Source: Asticcacaulis sp. YBE204 (GTDB taxonomy: Bacteria; Pseudomonadota; Alphaproteobacteria; Caulobacterales; Caulobacteraceae). From it: a DNA stretch of 64,000 nt. The stretch spans positions 248,001 through 312,000 of the forward strand of contig NZ_AWGF01000004.1 in assembly GCF_000495855.1 (NCBI RefSeq), in the 5' to 3' direction. This document shows, in pieces, positions 41,901 to 49,459 of the stretch (its first letter is position 1; every line of letters starts with the position of its first letter). A program made the position numbers and the translations under genes. The notes beneath the pieces are model-generated. The model saw only the letters and a list, made by a program, of their open reading frames with translations. It ran no database searches and was not told the DNA's origin.

Positions 41901-42206
41901 GCTGGCGTCCGCTATAAGGCCTGGGCGCCGTACAGCGCCCTGCATCCGCAATTGCCGGTCGATACGCCCCTGCGCTTCGACGTCATCGATACGCGGCTGG
42001 AGCGGTCGATCGGCGGGTGCAAGTACCACGTCATGCATCCGGGCGGGCGCAACTACGACACCCTGCCGCTCAATGCCAACGAAGCCGAGGGCCGCCGTCT
42101 GTCGCGCTTTGAGAGCCCGACCCATACGCCGGGCAAGCTGCGCCCGCCGCCGCTTATCCTTAATCCCGACTATCCGATGACGCTGGATTTGCGGCGGAAG
42201 GTATAA
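38907..42206 (+). CDS. Transglutaminase-like / DUF2126 protein
   Basis: At 1099 residues this is the largest member of the locus. Residues 1-90 are the bacterial transglutaminase N-terminal domain (AAQNHVTEYRYDRSITLGPQVIRLRP). Residues 150-255 are the transglutaminase core with LLQGSCRDMAW (Cys about 185), DLHAWYEVY (His about 234) and GLDPTSG (Asp about 250). From about 310 the protein is DUF2126 (DVRLTMGGEPTFVSLDDR, then NHIVMGAQKPVDSPFLRRPD and LLEMRGFEMSPHPQMNL). Its partner genes lie divergently. Probably cytoplasmic, as no signal is seen. Function: inferred peptidase or crosslinking step on the ATP-grasp product. Confidence 0.92.
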   Translation: MTILAAQNHVTEYRYDRSITLGPQVIRLRPAPHTRAHVQSYSLKVSPENHFINWQQDPFGNWLARIVFPEKVNHFKVEVDLVLEIRVFNPFDFFLEDSASFYPFGYSDALKDELAPYLEIKEFDDVLMQYVSSVPDVKPNGEKWGTVDYLVAFNQKLNGDLGYTLRMEPGIQTSAQTLNLLQGSCRDMAWLACQALRHKGFATRFVSGYSIQLKQDVESLDGPSGVAEDVTDLHAWYEVYLPGAGWIGLDPTSGMFTGEGHIPLCAAPNPTSAAPITGAREPCDSTFDFDMSVTRIYESRRVTKPYTDGEWKRIDALGHKVDEALVKQDVRLTMGGEPTFVSLDDRTGDEWHFTALSDNKKKLGYDLFKRLSSKFAIGALAQHAQGKWYPGEILPRWAMNCFWRLDKQPLWLDAGLLADPEAKAELKSDAAKTFLTTLTKALGLSEDLVIDAYEDIPYLLWKEQRIPLEGEMLKADLYEATERKRLQAQLDKNVGTPTGYVLPLGYSAKRNGWMSNAWKFRTDKMMLIPGDSPVGLRLPLGALPTVDPALQAPHFFPPRSPFAPTEALPNAAEAVSAYAAKIAKPKPVAAASAGDNGLFKSALCAEVRHGKLFLFLPPMVYAEHYFDLIHAIEAVAAHLKMPVVIEGYGPPRDHRVESLSVTPDPGVIEVNIQPARDWDELKNIITTVYDEATQSRLVADKFMIDGKRVATGGGNHIVMGAQKPVDSPFLRRPDVLGSMIRFWQNHPALSYLFSGLYIGATSQAPRIDEARHESLYELEIALDNLPDGQSEAAPWLVDRLLRNLLIDLTGNTHRAEFCIDKLYSPDSDRGRLGLLEMRGFEMSPHPQMNLIQTLLIRALIAVFWKKPYTGKLVRWGTQLHDRFMLGHHVREDLHEVLSFLKSNGYAFSPDWFIPFFDFRFPSLGTVQIGSVKLELRAGLEPWPVMGEEQSAGGTSRGVDSSVERLEVILSGAVGDQHIVTCNGRRLPLHPTREAHIQVAGVRYKAWAPYSALHPQLPVDTPLRFDVIDTRLERSIGGCKYHVMHPGGRNYDTLPLNANEAEGRRLSRFESPTHTPGKLRPPPLILNPDYPMTLDLRRKV

Positions 42207-42207
42207 G

Positions 42208-42258
42208 CGCATGCCAATCCGTGCGAAGCGGTTTTTGGATTAAATGCGCGACTTAAAC
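42208..42258. repeat. Dispersed GTGCGAAGCGG-type repeat, copy 1
   Basis: CATGCCAATCCGTGCGAAGCGGTTTTTGG followed by ATTAAATGCGCGA resembles, in part, the segment at 42895-42985 (AAGTGTGCAGCGGTTTTGG ... ATCAAATGCGCGA). The two copies flank the first Sel1 gene. Confidence 0.5.
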
Positions 42259-42339
42259 TTATAAACGCTTACAACCTTTGTAAGAATGGATTTCGCGTAA
42301 CGCGTGTTAGCTTCAAGGCCTGAAAAGGGGAGGGAAGCC

Positions 42340-42891
42340 ATGCGTTTGATCCTTGTCACCGGCCTGTGCCTGTTCATGAGCGGCGGCGCGATGGCGCAAA
42401 GTGCGCCGCTAATGGACGATCTGCCCGCCGAAGTCCGTCCCGAAGACCTGCAAGCCACGCGACTGACGGCGCAGATCGCCGCTGATGCGGGGGATGCGGC
42501 GGCGCAGTTTCGCCTTGCCGGGATGTGCGACCGCGGCGAGGGCGGGCCGCGCGACCCCGCCGCCGCCTACCTCTATTACCGTAAAGCCGCCGATCAGAAC
42601 CATGTCCCTGCGCTTCTGGTGCTCGGCGAAGGCTATGACGACGACAATGCGTCGAAAGGGGCCTTCGTCTACAACCGCCGCGCCGCCGAAGCCGGCAGCT
42701 CCATCGGGCAGTTCCGCATGGGCTATGCCTATGAGCACGGTATGGGGGTGAAGGCCGATCCGGCGCAGGCCTACGTCTGGTATAGCCGTGCCGCCCGTCA
42801 GCAGGATAGCGCGGCAACCTTGGGGCTGGAAAACCTCAAAGGCCGCATCGCCGCTAAAGATCGGGCGAGGGCCGAAGGGATGCTGCAATAG
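42340..42891 (+). CDS. Exported Sel1-repeat protein
   Basis: A 183-residue protein: signal peptide MRLILVTGLCLFMSGGAMAQ followed by about four Sel1-like repeats (AQFRLAGMCDRGEGGPRDPAAAYLYYRKAAD, VPALLVLGEGYDDDNAS, IGQFRMGYAYEHGMGVKADPAQAYVWYSRAARQ). Such repeats form helical solenoids that bind other proteins, typically in the envelope. GGGAGGGA sets the start at 42340. The second Sel1 gene lies 198 bases downstream. Confidence 0.86.
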   Translation: MRLILVTGLCLFMSGGAMAQSAPLMDDLPAEVRPEDLQATRLTAQIAADAGDAAAQFRLAGMCDRGEGGPRDPAAAYLYYRKAADQNHVPALLVLGEGYDDDNASKGAFVYNRRAAEAGSSIGQFRMGYAYEHGMGVKADPAQAYVWYSRAARQQDSAATLGLENLKGRIAAKDRARAEGMLQ

Positions 42892-42894
42892 AGC

Positions 42895-42985
42895 GCATTG
42901 GCTTGCGCCGAACTTCGTTTCCGAAAAGTGTGCAGCGGTTTTGGCTACGCCGAACGCTGTTTTGGAATCAAATGCGCGATAAACA
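42895..42985. repeat. Dispersed repeat, copy 2, after the Sel1 gene
   Basis: GCGCATTGGCTTGCGCCGAA, then CCGAAAAGTGTGCAGCGGTT and GGAATCAAATGCGCGATAAA. This type of block (CCGAAAAGTG ... AGCGGTTTT) is a common alphaproteobacterial intergenic repeat. It is partly self-complementary. Confidence 0.5.
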
Positions 42986-42989
42986 AAAC

Positions 42990-43030
42990 TAGAGCTTGAT
43001 GATGTTGCTACCCAACATCATCAAGCTCTA
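42990..43030. repeat. Perfect 18-bp hairpin before the second Sel1 gene
   Basis: TAGAGCTTGATGATGTTG and its exact reverse complement flank CTACC. There is no T run on the plus strand; on the minus strand it is followed by AGTTTTGTTT. It lies 60 bases before the next start codon. It could be a transcript-end structure, a repeat element or an operator. Confidence 0.7.
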
Positions 43031-43089
43031 GGCTTGCATCCGGCTGAGGGTAAGGTATGACTCCGAAAGGGAATTTATGGGGGGATACC

Positions 43090-43995
43090 ATGCGTCGTAA
43101 ACCAAAGTCCGCCGGTCTGTATCTGGCCATCATCGTACCGCTGGTCCTGATCATCGGTGCGCTGGCCGTCGTGTTCTTTACGGGCAAGACCGGGCCGTCC
43201 GGCGAAAATGAATGGATCACCTACGTCAAGGCGCGCACGGGCGATGCCACCGCGCAGTACTATGCCGGCGTCGCCTATGATAAGCGGCGCGGCGGCGTCG
43301 ATGACGAGGCGCGTGCCATCGAATGGTACGCGAAGGCCGCGACGGGCGGCCATACCGAGGCGCAGCTGGCGCTAGGCGATCTCTATAATACGCGCAAGGG
43401 CGAAGCCGATCGCGATAAGGCCCTGAAACTGTACGAACAGGCCTCGGCCAAGTCGCCGGAGGCCCAGCGCAAGGCGGCGCTGTTCTACCTGACCGGGCGC
43501 GGCAGCACGGAGCCGGACCTCGACAAGGCGCGCGAGGGCCTTCTCAAGGCCGCCGAGCGCGGCGATACGGCGGCGGAGAAACAGATCGGCATCATGTATT
43601 TCACCGGCTTCGAACCGGCGCTGGCCGTACACTGGCTGGAAAAAGCGGCGGCGAAGGGTGACGGCGAGGCGCTCTACTATCTGGGCGAGTTGCACTATCT
43701 GTTCAGCGAGCAGTACCGCGACCTGTCCAAGGCGCGCGACTACTATACGCGCTCGGCGGAAACTGGCAATTCGCAGGGGCAGGCGCGCCTGAGCTTCCTC
43801 TATTTCGCTGGCCGCGGCGTGGAAAAAGACCCGGCGGAGGCCTATAAATGGGCATCGCTAGCCGCGAAGGATAAGGGCGGTCTGGGCCAGCGCGACGGTC
43901 AGGACGCGGTATTCTATCTCGAACGTCAGCTCACCCCGGACCAGATCGCCGAGGGTAAAAAACGCGCCGACGCTTTTAAGCCGGTGAAGTCATAG
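43090..43995 (+). CDS. Membrane-anchored Sel1-repeat protein
   Basis: A 301-residue protein with a single N-terminal membrane span (LYLAIIVPLVLIIGALAVVFF) behind a basic start (MRRKPKS), so the repeat domain faces the periplasm. About six Sel1-like repeats follow (AQYYAGVAYDKRRGGVDDEARAIEWYAKAA, AQLALGDLYNTRKGEADRDKALKLYEQAS, ALYYLGELHYLFSEQYRDLSKARDYYTRSAE). GGGGGGA five bases before the ATG at 43090 supports the start; an ATG at 43057 is in frame but lacks a site. A scaffold role for envelope proteins is likely. Confidence 0.85.
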   Translation: MRRKPKSAGLYLAIIVPLVLIIGALAVVFFTGKTGPSGENEWITYVKARTGDATAQYYAGVAYDKRRGGVDDEARAIEWYAKAATGGHTEAQLALGDLYNTRKGEADRDKALKLYEQASAKSPEAQRKAALFYLTGRGSTEPDLDKAREGLLKAAERGDTAAEKQIGIMYFTGFEPALAVHWLEKAAAKGDGEALYYLGELHYLFSEQYRDLSKARDYYTRSAETGNSQGQARLSFLYFAGRGVEKDPAEAYKWASLAAKDKGGLGQRDGQDAVFYLERQLTPDQIAEGKKRADAFKPVKS

Positions 43996-44052
43996 TAGCG
44001 CCGCAATGCGCGGTCAGCCTAACCTATAACGATGATTTTCAGGAGGGGTAAC

Positions 44053-44943
44053 ATGCGTACATCATTCGCCATTCTGGCCGTCGCTGGTCTTGGTCTTTTG
44101 GCGCAGCCGGTGCTGGCCCAGACCACCAATAATTACAATGCCTCTGCCTATGACAAGGCCCCGTGGTGGATGAAGGACGCCGTCATCACCCAGACGGGCT
44201 TCGTGCGCACCGAAATCGAAGCCAACCGCGCTTCGTTCTCGGCCTCGTTCCTGGCGGTGGGTAAGACCGCCGACGAAGCCCAAACCAAGGCCGTCGGGCA
44301 AACCAAGGCCCTGACCGATGCGCTCAAAAAGCTGGGCAAGGATGCCGTGCGCGTCAATACGTCTTTCTCGATGCGCGCGCTCTATGAACAGTACCGCGAC
44401 AAGGACGGCAACCGCATCGAGAATCAGCGCGGCGACAAGATCGAATCCTATCAGGTGACCATGACACTCTCGATCAAGGTCACCGACCTGAGCGTGCTGG
44501 AACGCGCCTATGCCTTGGTGCTGGCGGCGTCGCCGACCTCGTCGCAGCAGATCTATTTTACGCTGGAGCCGGATAACGCCACCAAGACCTGGCTCTATAA
44601 CGAAGCGGTCAAGGACGCGGCGCGGCGGGCGAAGCTGGCCACCGATGCGGCGGGCGCGACGCTGGGCAAGGTCAAGGTCATCGACCCGACCGGCCGGGCC
44701 TGTCAGACCGATATTCTGGCGCGCGGTTATCCCTCCGACGGTCAGGACGCCGACGCCTATACAGTCGTCCGCGGCAATGCCGCCTATGCGCCGCCCCCTC
44801 CGGCACCGCCACCCCCGCCGCCGCCCGCCAGTGCCTCGCCGGTCGAGATGCTGGAAGCCAAGGCGGCGCAGAACGCCTTCATTCAGGCCCCGCCGCTGAG
44901 CCAGCTCACGGCGCAGGCCTGTGTCGTCTATGGCCTGAACTGA
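44053..44943 (+). CDS. Exported SIMPL-domain protein (paralogue 1)
   Basis: A 296-residue protein: signal peptide ending QPVLAQ, then a SIMPL/DUF541 domain (about 50-225) with VRTEIEANRASFSASFLAVGKTADEAQTKA, then SYQVTMTLSIKVTDLSVLERAYALVL. A proline-rich linker (PPPPAPPPPPPP) joins it to a conserved C-terminal tail with two Cys (TGRACQ and AQACVVYGL) that may be disulphide-bonded. SIMPL proteins are periplasmic or outer membrane oligomers of unclear role. AGGAGGGG precedes the ATG. The next paralogue begins one base after its stop. Confidence 0.85.
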   Translation: MRTSFAILAVAGLGLLAQPVLAQTTNNYNASAYDKAPWWMKDAVITQTGFVRTEIEANRASFSASFLAVGKTADEAQTKAVGQTKALTDALKKLGKDAVRVNTSFSMRALYEQYRDKDGNRIENQRGDKIESYQVTMTLSIKVTDLSVLERAYALVLAASPTSSQQIYFTLEPDNATKTWLYNEAVKDAARRAKLATDAAGATLGKVKVIDPTGRACQTDILARGYPSDGQDADAYTVVRGNAAYAPPPPAPPPPPPPASASPVEMLEAKAAQNAFIQAPPLSQLTAQACVVYGLN

Positions 44944-44944
44944 T

Positions 44945-45868
44945 ATGAAAGCGCTTTTCCTGATCCCGCTGGTCCTTGTGGCCGGCGGGGCGGAGGCTGC
45001 CGCGCGGCCTAAGCCGAAACCCAAACCGAAGCCTGCCATCGTCGTGCCTGTCGAGACGGTCATCCCCGATATCAAGCTGACGCCTCAGCCGAAGACCGAA
45101 AGCGCACCGTGGTGGGTCGATCATCCGATCATCCCGCAAACCGGCTTTGTGCAGGAAGAGATCGAGGCCAACCGCGCCAGCTTTACCGGCGCGTTTCTTG
45201 GCACGGCGAAGACGGTCGAGCAGGCGCAGGCCCTGGCCATGAAGCCGGTCGCCCCCCTGACCGAAGCTCTGCGCAAACTGGGGGCGGACAAGGTCAAGGT
45301 GACAACCTCGTTCTACATGCGCGCGCGCTATCAGCAGTATAAGAACAAGGACGGTACGAAGGTCGAGGATCAGCGCGGCGACAAGATCGAAGCTTATGAC
45401 GCGACCCTGAGCCTGACGGTCGATGTGACCGATCTGAGTGTGCTGGAACGCGCCTATGCGCTGGTGCTGGCGGCCGGGCCGAGCGGATCGACGCCCGTAC
45501 TGTTCCGCCTGCAAACGGATAATGCGACCAAGGCGCGTCTGTTCAGCGCGGCTATGGCCGATGCCCGGGCGCGGGCGGATGTGGCGGCGCAGATCAACGG
45601 GCTTAGTCTGGGGCCGGTGCGCCTGATCGATTCGACGGGGCGCGCCTGTACGGCCAATATTCTCGGACGGGCGACACCGGTCGGTGACGATGAGGACGAA
45701 GGCCCGAAATTGCAAACCTCGATGGCGCGCAAAAAATCTGCCGCCGACGCATCGCCGCCGGGCATGGGACCGTCGCTGGAAGCCCGTGCTGCCGAGAATG
45801 CCTTCATCCAGTCACCGCCGTTGATCCGGGTGACGACAAAGGCCTGCGTCATCTACGATCTCAAATAG
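44945..45868 (+). CDS. Exported SIMPL-domain protein (paralogue 2)
   Basis: A 307-residue paralogue: signal peptide MKALFLIPLVLVAGGAEA, a low-complexity Lys-Pro segment (RPKPKPKPKP) that could span or bind peptidoglycan, then the SIMPL domain (VQEEIEANRASFTGAFLGTAKT ... VTDLSVLERAYALVLAAG). The variable linker is acidic and basic (GDDEDEG ... ARKKSA). The C-terminal ENAFIQSPPLIRVTTKACVIYDLK tail matches the other two. It is translationally coupled to paralogue 1. Confidence 0.85.
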   Translation: MKALFLIPLVLVAGGAEAAARPKPKPKPKPAIVVPVETVIPDIKLTPQPKTESAPWWVDHPIIPQTGFVQEEIEANRASFTGAFLGTAKTVEQAQALAMKPVAPLTEALRKLGADKVKVTTSFYMRARYQQYKNKDGTKVEDQRGDKIEAYDATLSLTVDVTDLSVLERAYALVLAAGPSGSTPVLFRLQTDNATKARLFSAAMADARARADVAAQINGLSLGPVRLIDSTGRACTANILGRATPVGDDEDEGPKLQTSMARKKSAADASPPGMGPSLEARAAENAFIQSPPLIRVTTKACVIYDLK

Positions 45869-45886
45869 ACAAACAGGGAGACGGAC

Positions 45887-46777
45887 ATGCGCTATGCGGT
45901 CCTGACGATGGCACTTGGCCTGATGGCCGGGGCTGCAACAGCCCAAACCGCCGATCCGCGCTTCGACGCCGCGCCGTGGTGGGCGACCAGCCCGGTCCTG
46001 CCGCAGATCGGCTATGCCGAGCGCGAGGTCGAGGCCAATCGTGCCACCTTTACCGCCACCTTCCGCGGTGTGGGCAAGACGGCGGCGGACGCGCAAAATC
46101 TGGCTATCGCTCAGGCGACGCCGCTGATGACATCCTTGCGAAAGCAGGGCGTGGGCGTGGTGCGCATTACCACCGGCTTCGACATGCAGGCGCTGTACCA
46201 GCAGTACAAGGTCGATGGCGAAATGGTCGACAACGAACGCGGCGACAAGATTCGCGGCTACGAGGCCAATCTGTCGATCGAAGTCGAGGTGCGCGACCTG
46301 AGTGTGCTGGAGCGCGTCTATGCGCTGGCTCTGGCCGCGTCGCCGACTCAGGTCAGCCGACTGAATTTCCGGCTTGAGGCCGACAATGCGGTGAAGACGA
46401 CGCTGCTGTCCGAAGCCGGACGCGATGCCTTAGAGCGCGCACAGGGAGCGGCGCAGGCCTTGGGGGTAGAGGTGGGGGCGGTGCGGATGATTGACCCGAC
46501 GGGCCGCGCCTGTCAGGGTAGTTTGCTGGGACGGCAAAAGCCCGAAGCCGAGTACGTCCCTGGTGCCAGTGAAGTGGTCGTGACCGGGGCGCGGGCCGGG
46601 TATCGCGGTGTGATGGATAGCGCCGTAGCTGAGGACGTCGGAGCCTTCCCCGACGCCAGCGTGGCGGAAAGCCGCGTGGCCGGTCTGGAGATGAAGGCGG
46701 ATACCAACGTCTTCCTGCAAACGCCGCCGCTTTATCGCATCACGACCCAGACCTGCGTCGTCTACGGCCTGAAATGA
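45887..46777 (+). CDS. Exported SIMPL-domain protein with TonB-plug-like insert (paralogue 3)
   Basis: A 296-residue paralogue: signal peptide ending ATAQ, SIMPL domain (AEREVEANRATFTATFRGVGKT ... VRDLSVLERVYALALAASP), TGRACQ, a linker, and the shared tail (NVFLQTPPLYRITTQTCVVYGLK). The linker at residues about 229-262 reads EVVVTGARAGYR ... SAVAEDVGAFPDASVAES, which closely resembles the start of a TonB-receptor plug domain rather than the low-complexity linkers of its paralogues. The gene is last in the three-gene operon and ends at a terminator. Confidence 0.87.
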   Translation: MRYAVLTMALGLMAGAATAQTADPRFDAAPWWATSPVLPQIGYAEREVEANRATFTATFRGVGKTAADAQNLAIAQATPLMTSLRKQGVGVVRITTGFDMQALYQQYKVDGEMVDNERGDKIRGYEANLSIEVEVRDLSVLERVYALALAASPTQVSRLNFRLEADNAVKTTLLSEAGRDALERAQGAAQALGVEVGAVRMIDPTGRACQGSLLGRQKPEAEYVPGASEVVVTGARAGYRGVMDSAVAEDVGAFPDASVAESRVAGLEMKADTNVFLQTPPLYRITTQTCVVYGLK

Positions 46778-46806
46778 AAAAACCCCGCCGGTGAGGCGGG
46801 GTTTAT
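46778..46806. terminator. Bidirectional Rho-independent terminator
   Basis: AAACCCCGCC and GGCGGGGTTT form the stem with a GGTGA loop. Ts follow on the plus side and six Ts on the minus side. It ends both the SIMPL operon and the convergent beta-barrel gene. Confidence 0.9.
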
Positions 46807-46826
46807 CCGTTCAGACAGACGCCTGA

Positions 46827-47492
46827 TTAGAACTTGTAGCTCAGGCCGACCTGCAACACCGGCCAGGTTTTCACGTCCTTGACGTCCTGCTCCAGTTCCT
46901 TGCGCTCGATTTCGAGTTGGGCCTGATAGGCGGCCTGAGTCGCAAAGGCACCGTCCGAGGTCAGGGTCACCGAGGGCTCGTCACCCAGCACCGCGCCCGC
47001 CAGGAAGCGGAAGGTGATGCGGCTATTGCTGTGGAAGGTATTGTCGAAGCCGAGGCCGATGAACGGCGCACCGTCGCCCATATCCGCATTGGCGCGCAGG
47101 GTGCCGATCTGAGCCGGGGTATAGGTCACGGTACCGATCTGGGTGTTGTTGGCCGGACGGGCATCCATCTTGATATTACGGTCACCCATGACGTAGCCCG
47201 CCGACAGGAAGAACGAGTTCTTGAACGGGTGGGCGTCGACGGCGAAGGTGAACGGCTTGAATTCGATTTCGCCATTATAGTTGACGCCGTCCGACGAGAA
47301 GCCGTCCGAGTGCTTCAGGCTGTCGTAATCGGCGCGCAGGACGATCGAGTCCGACACCTGATAGCGGGCACCGATACCGATGCCGGTCGTGCCGCCGTGG
47401 ACGTCGACGGCGATGGCGCTGTCCTGAGCCGAAGCGGCGGTCGCCATCAGGCCGGTCAGGGCCGCGGTGAGGACGAGGGTACGGATTTGCAT
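46827..47492 (-). CDS. Outer-membrane beta-barrel protein
   Basis: A 221-residue protein: signal peptide MQIRTLVLTAALTGLMATAASAQ, then alternating strands typical of an eight-stranded barrel (IGIGARYQVSDSIVLRADYDSLK, FTFAVDAHPFKNSFFLSAGYVMGD, APFIGLGFDNTF, ITFRFLAGAVLG). It closes with the barrel-assembly signature VLQVGLSYKF ending in Phe. A charged helix (QLEIERKELEQDVKDVK) precedes the last strand. GGAGAGA upstream supports 47492; the open frame to 47567 has no conserved residues. Resembles small OmpW/OmpA-like porins; function unknown. Confidence 0.85.
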   Translation of the reverse strand: MQIRTLVLTAALTGLMATAASAQDSAIAVDVHGGTTGIGIGARYQVSDSIVLRADYDSLKHSDGFSSDGVNYNGEIEFKPFTFAVDAHPFKNSFFLSAGYVMGDRNIKMDARPANNTQIGTVTYTPAQIGTLRANADMGDGAPFIGLGFDNTFHSNSRITFRFLAGAVLGDEPSVTLTSDGAFATQAAYQAQLEIERKELEQDVKDVKTWPVLQVGLSYKF

Positions 47493-47708
47493 GCGGGGTC
47501 TCTCCAGAGAGGGGAAAATTTCAGGTAAGAAGCGAGCGGGGCCACTTTCGGGCAAAAGCCTGATCAAAAGATTAATCCAGGCGAACGCTGGTACGTACTA
47601 AGGCCGAAACTAGGCCTACCCTTATAAAAAATATGCGTCGCAAGCGTTTGCGGCTTGTAAGGGCAGCATTAGTGTGGGTTTTATGATACAGTACGGAGTT
47701 TAAGCCCG

Positions 47709-48893
47709 ATGGATACCCACGCCGCAAAGCCGAAACGTCAAACGCGCGACACAACGGGTCCGGCCATCGCCTACGACCAGACGGTTCTGGTGCTTCAGGG
47801 CGGCGGCGCACTGGGGTCCTATCAGGGCGGGGCCTATGAGCGGCTTCAGGCACACGGGATCGAGCCTGACTGGGTCGCCGGCGTCTCCATCGGGGCGATC
47901 AATGCGGCGATCATCGCAGGCAATCCGCCGGAACAGCGGGCGGCGAAGCTGAAATCCTTCTGGACTCAGATAACCGCGGCCTTCCCCAGCGATTCCTTTT
48001 CCGACCTCAATCCGTGGCTCAAGGCCGGGTTCCGGCAATGGAGCGGCTATCTGAGCGCCATCAACGGCGTGCCGGGTTTTTTCCGGCCTGCGGCGATATC
48101 GCCGTTTTTCGCGCCGTGGTCGATGCCGTCGGAAACCAGCTTCTACGACATTTCGCCCCTGCGCGAGACCCTGCTCAGGCATGTCGATTTTGATCGCCTG
48201 AACAATGGCGAGATTCGCCTGAGCGTGGGGGCGGTCAATGTTCTGACCGGCAATTCGGTCTATTTCGATACGCACGACCGGACGATCACGCCCGAACACA
48301 TCATGGCGTCCGGGGCCCTGCCGCCCGGCTTTCCGGCAGTGACCATCGACGGCGAACCCTACTGGGATGGCGGCGTGGTATCGAACACGCCTTTGACCTA
48401 TGTCCTGCACGAAGCCCCGGCGGGCCTGGACGGCGACACGCTGGTCTTTCAGATGGACCTGTTCTCGGCGCGCGGCGAGATGCCGAAGACGCTGGACGAG
48501 GTCTATGGCCGGGTGAAGGACATCACCTATTCCAGCCGCACGCGACTCAATACCGACGCCTTTCTGGAACGCTACCGGCTGCGGCAGGCTATCCGGGCCA
48601 TGTACGAGCACCTGCCGCCGGAGGTCCGCGTCGATCCGGCCATTGCCCGCTGCTATGCCCGTGCGGCGCATTTTCGTGTCAGTATCGTCCATCTGATCAA
48701 CAGCGAATCCGGCGATCATGGACAATCGAAAGACTACGAATTTTCACGCGTGACGATGAACGAGCACTGGGCCGCCGGTCAGGCCGATGCGGACCGGGCC
48801 ATGACGCACAAGGTGTGGCGCGAACCGCCGCCGGAAAAGGACGGCATCCGCGTCTACGACTTCAAAGACACATCACAAGGTCAAGATTTATAG
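47709..48893 (+). CDS. Patatin-like phospholipase
   Basis: A 394-residue lipid acyl hydrolase with the oxyanion loop LQGGGALGSYQGGAYE, nucleophile elbow GVSIGA (Ser about 61) and the DGG catalytic Asp motif (YWDGGVVSNTP). A C-terminal DUF3734-type region (EVYGRVKDITYSSRTRLNTDAF) follows. No signal peptide. These enzymes cleave acyl chains from phospholipids, and some Caulobacterales members are linked to PHB granules or envelope turnover. No clear ribosome site is seen. The 216-base gap before it shows no gene. Confidence 0.9.
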   Translation: MDTHAAKPKRQTRDTTGPAIAYDQTVLVLQGGGALGSYQGGAYERLQAHGIEPDWVAGVSIGAINAAIIAGNPPEQRAAKLKSFWTQITAAFPSDSFSDLNPWLKAGFRQWSGYLSAINGVPGFFRPAAISPFFAPWSMPSETSFYDISPLRETLLRHVDFDRLNNGEIRLSVGAVNVLTGNSVYFDTHDRTITPEHIMASGALPPGFPAVTIDGEPYWDGGVVSNTPLTYVLHEAPAGLDGDTLVFQMDLFSARGEMPKTLDEVYGRVKDITYSSRTRLNTDAFLERYRLRQAIRAMYEHLPPEVRVDPAIARCYARAAHFRVSIVHLINSESGDHGQSKDYEFSRVTMNEHWAAGQADADRAMTHKVWREPPPEKDGIRVYDFKDTSQGQDL

Positions 48894-48984
48894 ATTTTAT
48901 AACAGACTCCGTGTATTCATGAGGTCATAACAAGCTGTGCGGGCGCGAACCCGCGCCATAATCACCGGATTACGCCTTACGCCC

Positions 48985-49401
48985 ATGCTGTCCCAGCGCG
49001 CCAAATATGCCATTCGCGCCATGCAGGAAATGGCTCGCCTGCCTTTGGGCCAGACGATTCAGGCCGGTGAACTGGCCGAACGCATCCGCGCGCCGCTGCA
49101 CTTCCTCGAAGGCATCCTGCTGGAACTGCGTCGCGAAGGTCTGCTGCAATCCAAGCGCGGACGTTCGGGTGGCTACACTCTGGCCAAGCCGACCGACATG
49201 ATTTCCATCGCCGACCTGATCCGCCTGATCGACGGGCCTCTGGCCCTGACGCCATGCGCCAGCCGTACCGCCTATGCGCGCTGCGAAGACTGCCCGACGC
49301 CTGACGATTGCCAGTTGCGCCTGATCCTGCTGGCGGCGCGTGATGCGCTGGCGCGTGTGCTGGAAAATTCGACCCTGGCCGATCCGCTCCCGCGCGGGTG
49401 A
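48985..49401 (+). CDS. Rrf2-family transcriptional regulator
   Basis: A 138-residue winged-helix regulator: MLSQRAKYAIRAMQEMARL, LAERIRAPLHFLEGILLELRREGLLQSKRGRSGGYTLAKP. The cysteine cluster CASRTAYARCEDCPTPDDC carries four Cys, three of which match the Fe-S ligands used by IscR/NsrR-type sensors. I begin at the ATG at 48985, the normal Rrf2 start. It could sense redox state, nitric oxide or iron-sulphur status. It is followed by the thymidine kinase gene in the same direction. Confidence 0.88.
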   Translation: MLSQRAKYAIRAMQEMARLPLGQTIQAGELAERIRAPLHFLEGILLELRREGLLQSKRGRSGGYTLAKPTDMISIADLIRLIDGPLALTPCASRTAYARCEDCPTPDDCQLRLILLAARDALARVLENSTLADPLPRG

Positions 49402-49459
49402 CTTGAACTCAGCTTTGAAATGGGGCACGCCAAACCTGTAAACACGGGGCGTGATTCAC

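Noticed and set aside
42990..43030. Reading the perfect 18-bp hairpin as a plus-strand terminator
   Set aside because: No T run follows on the plus strand and it lies too far from the Sel1 stop; kept as a repeat/hairpin instead.
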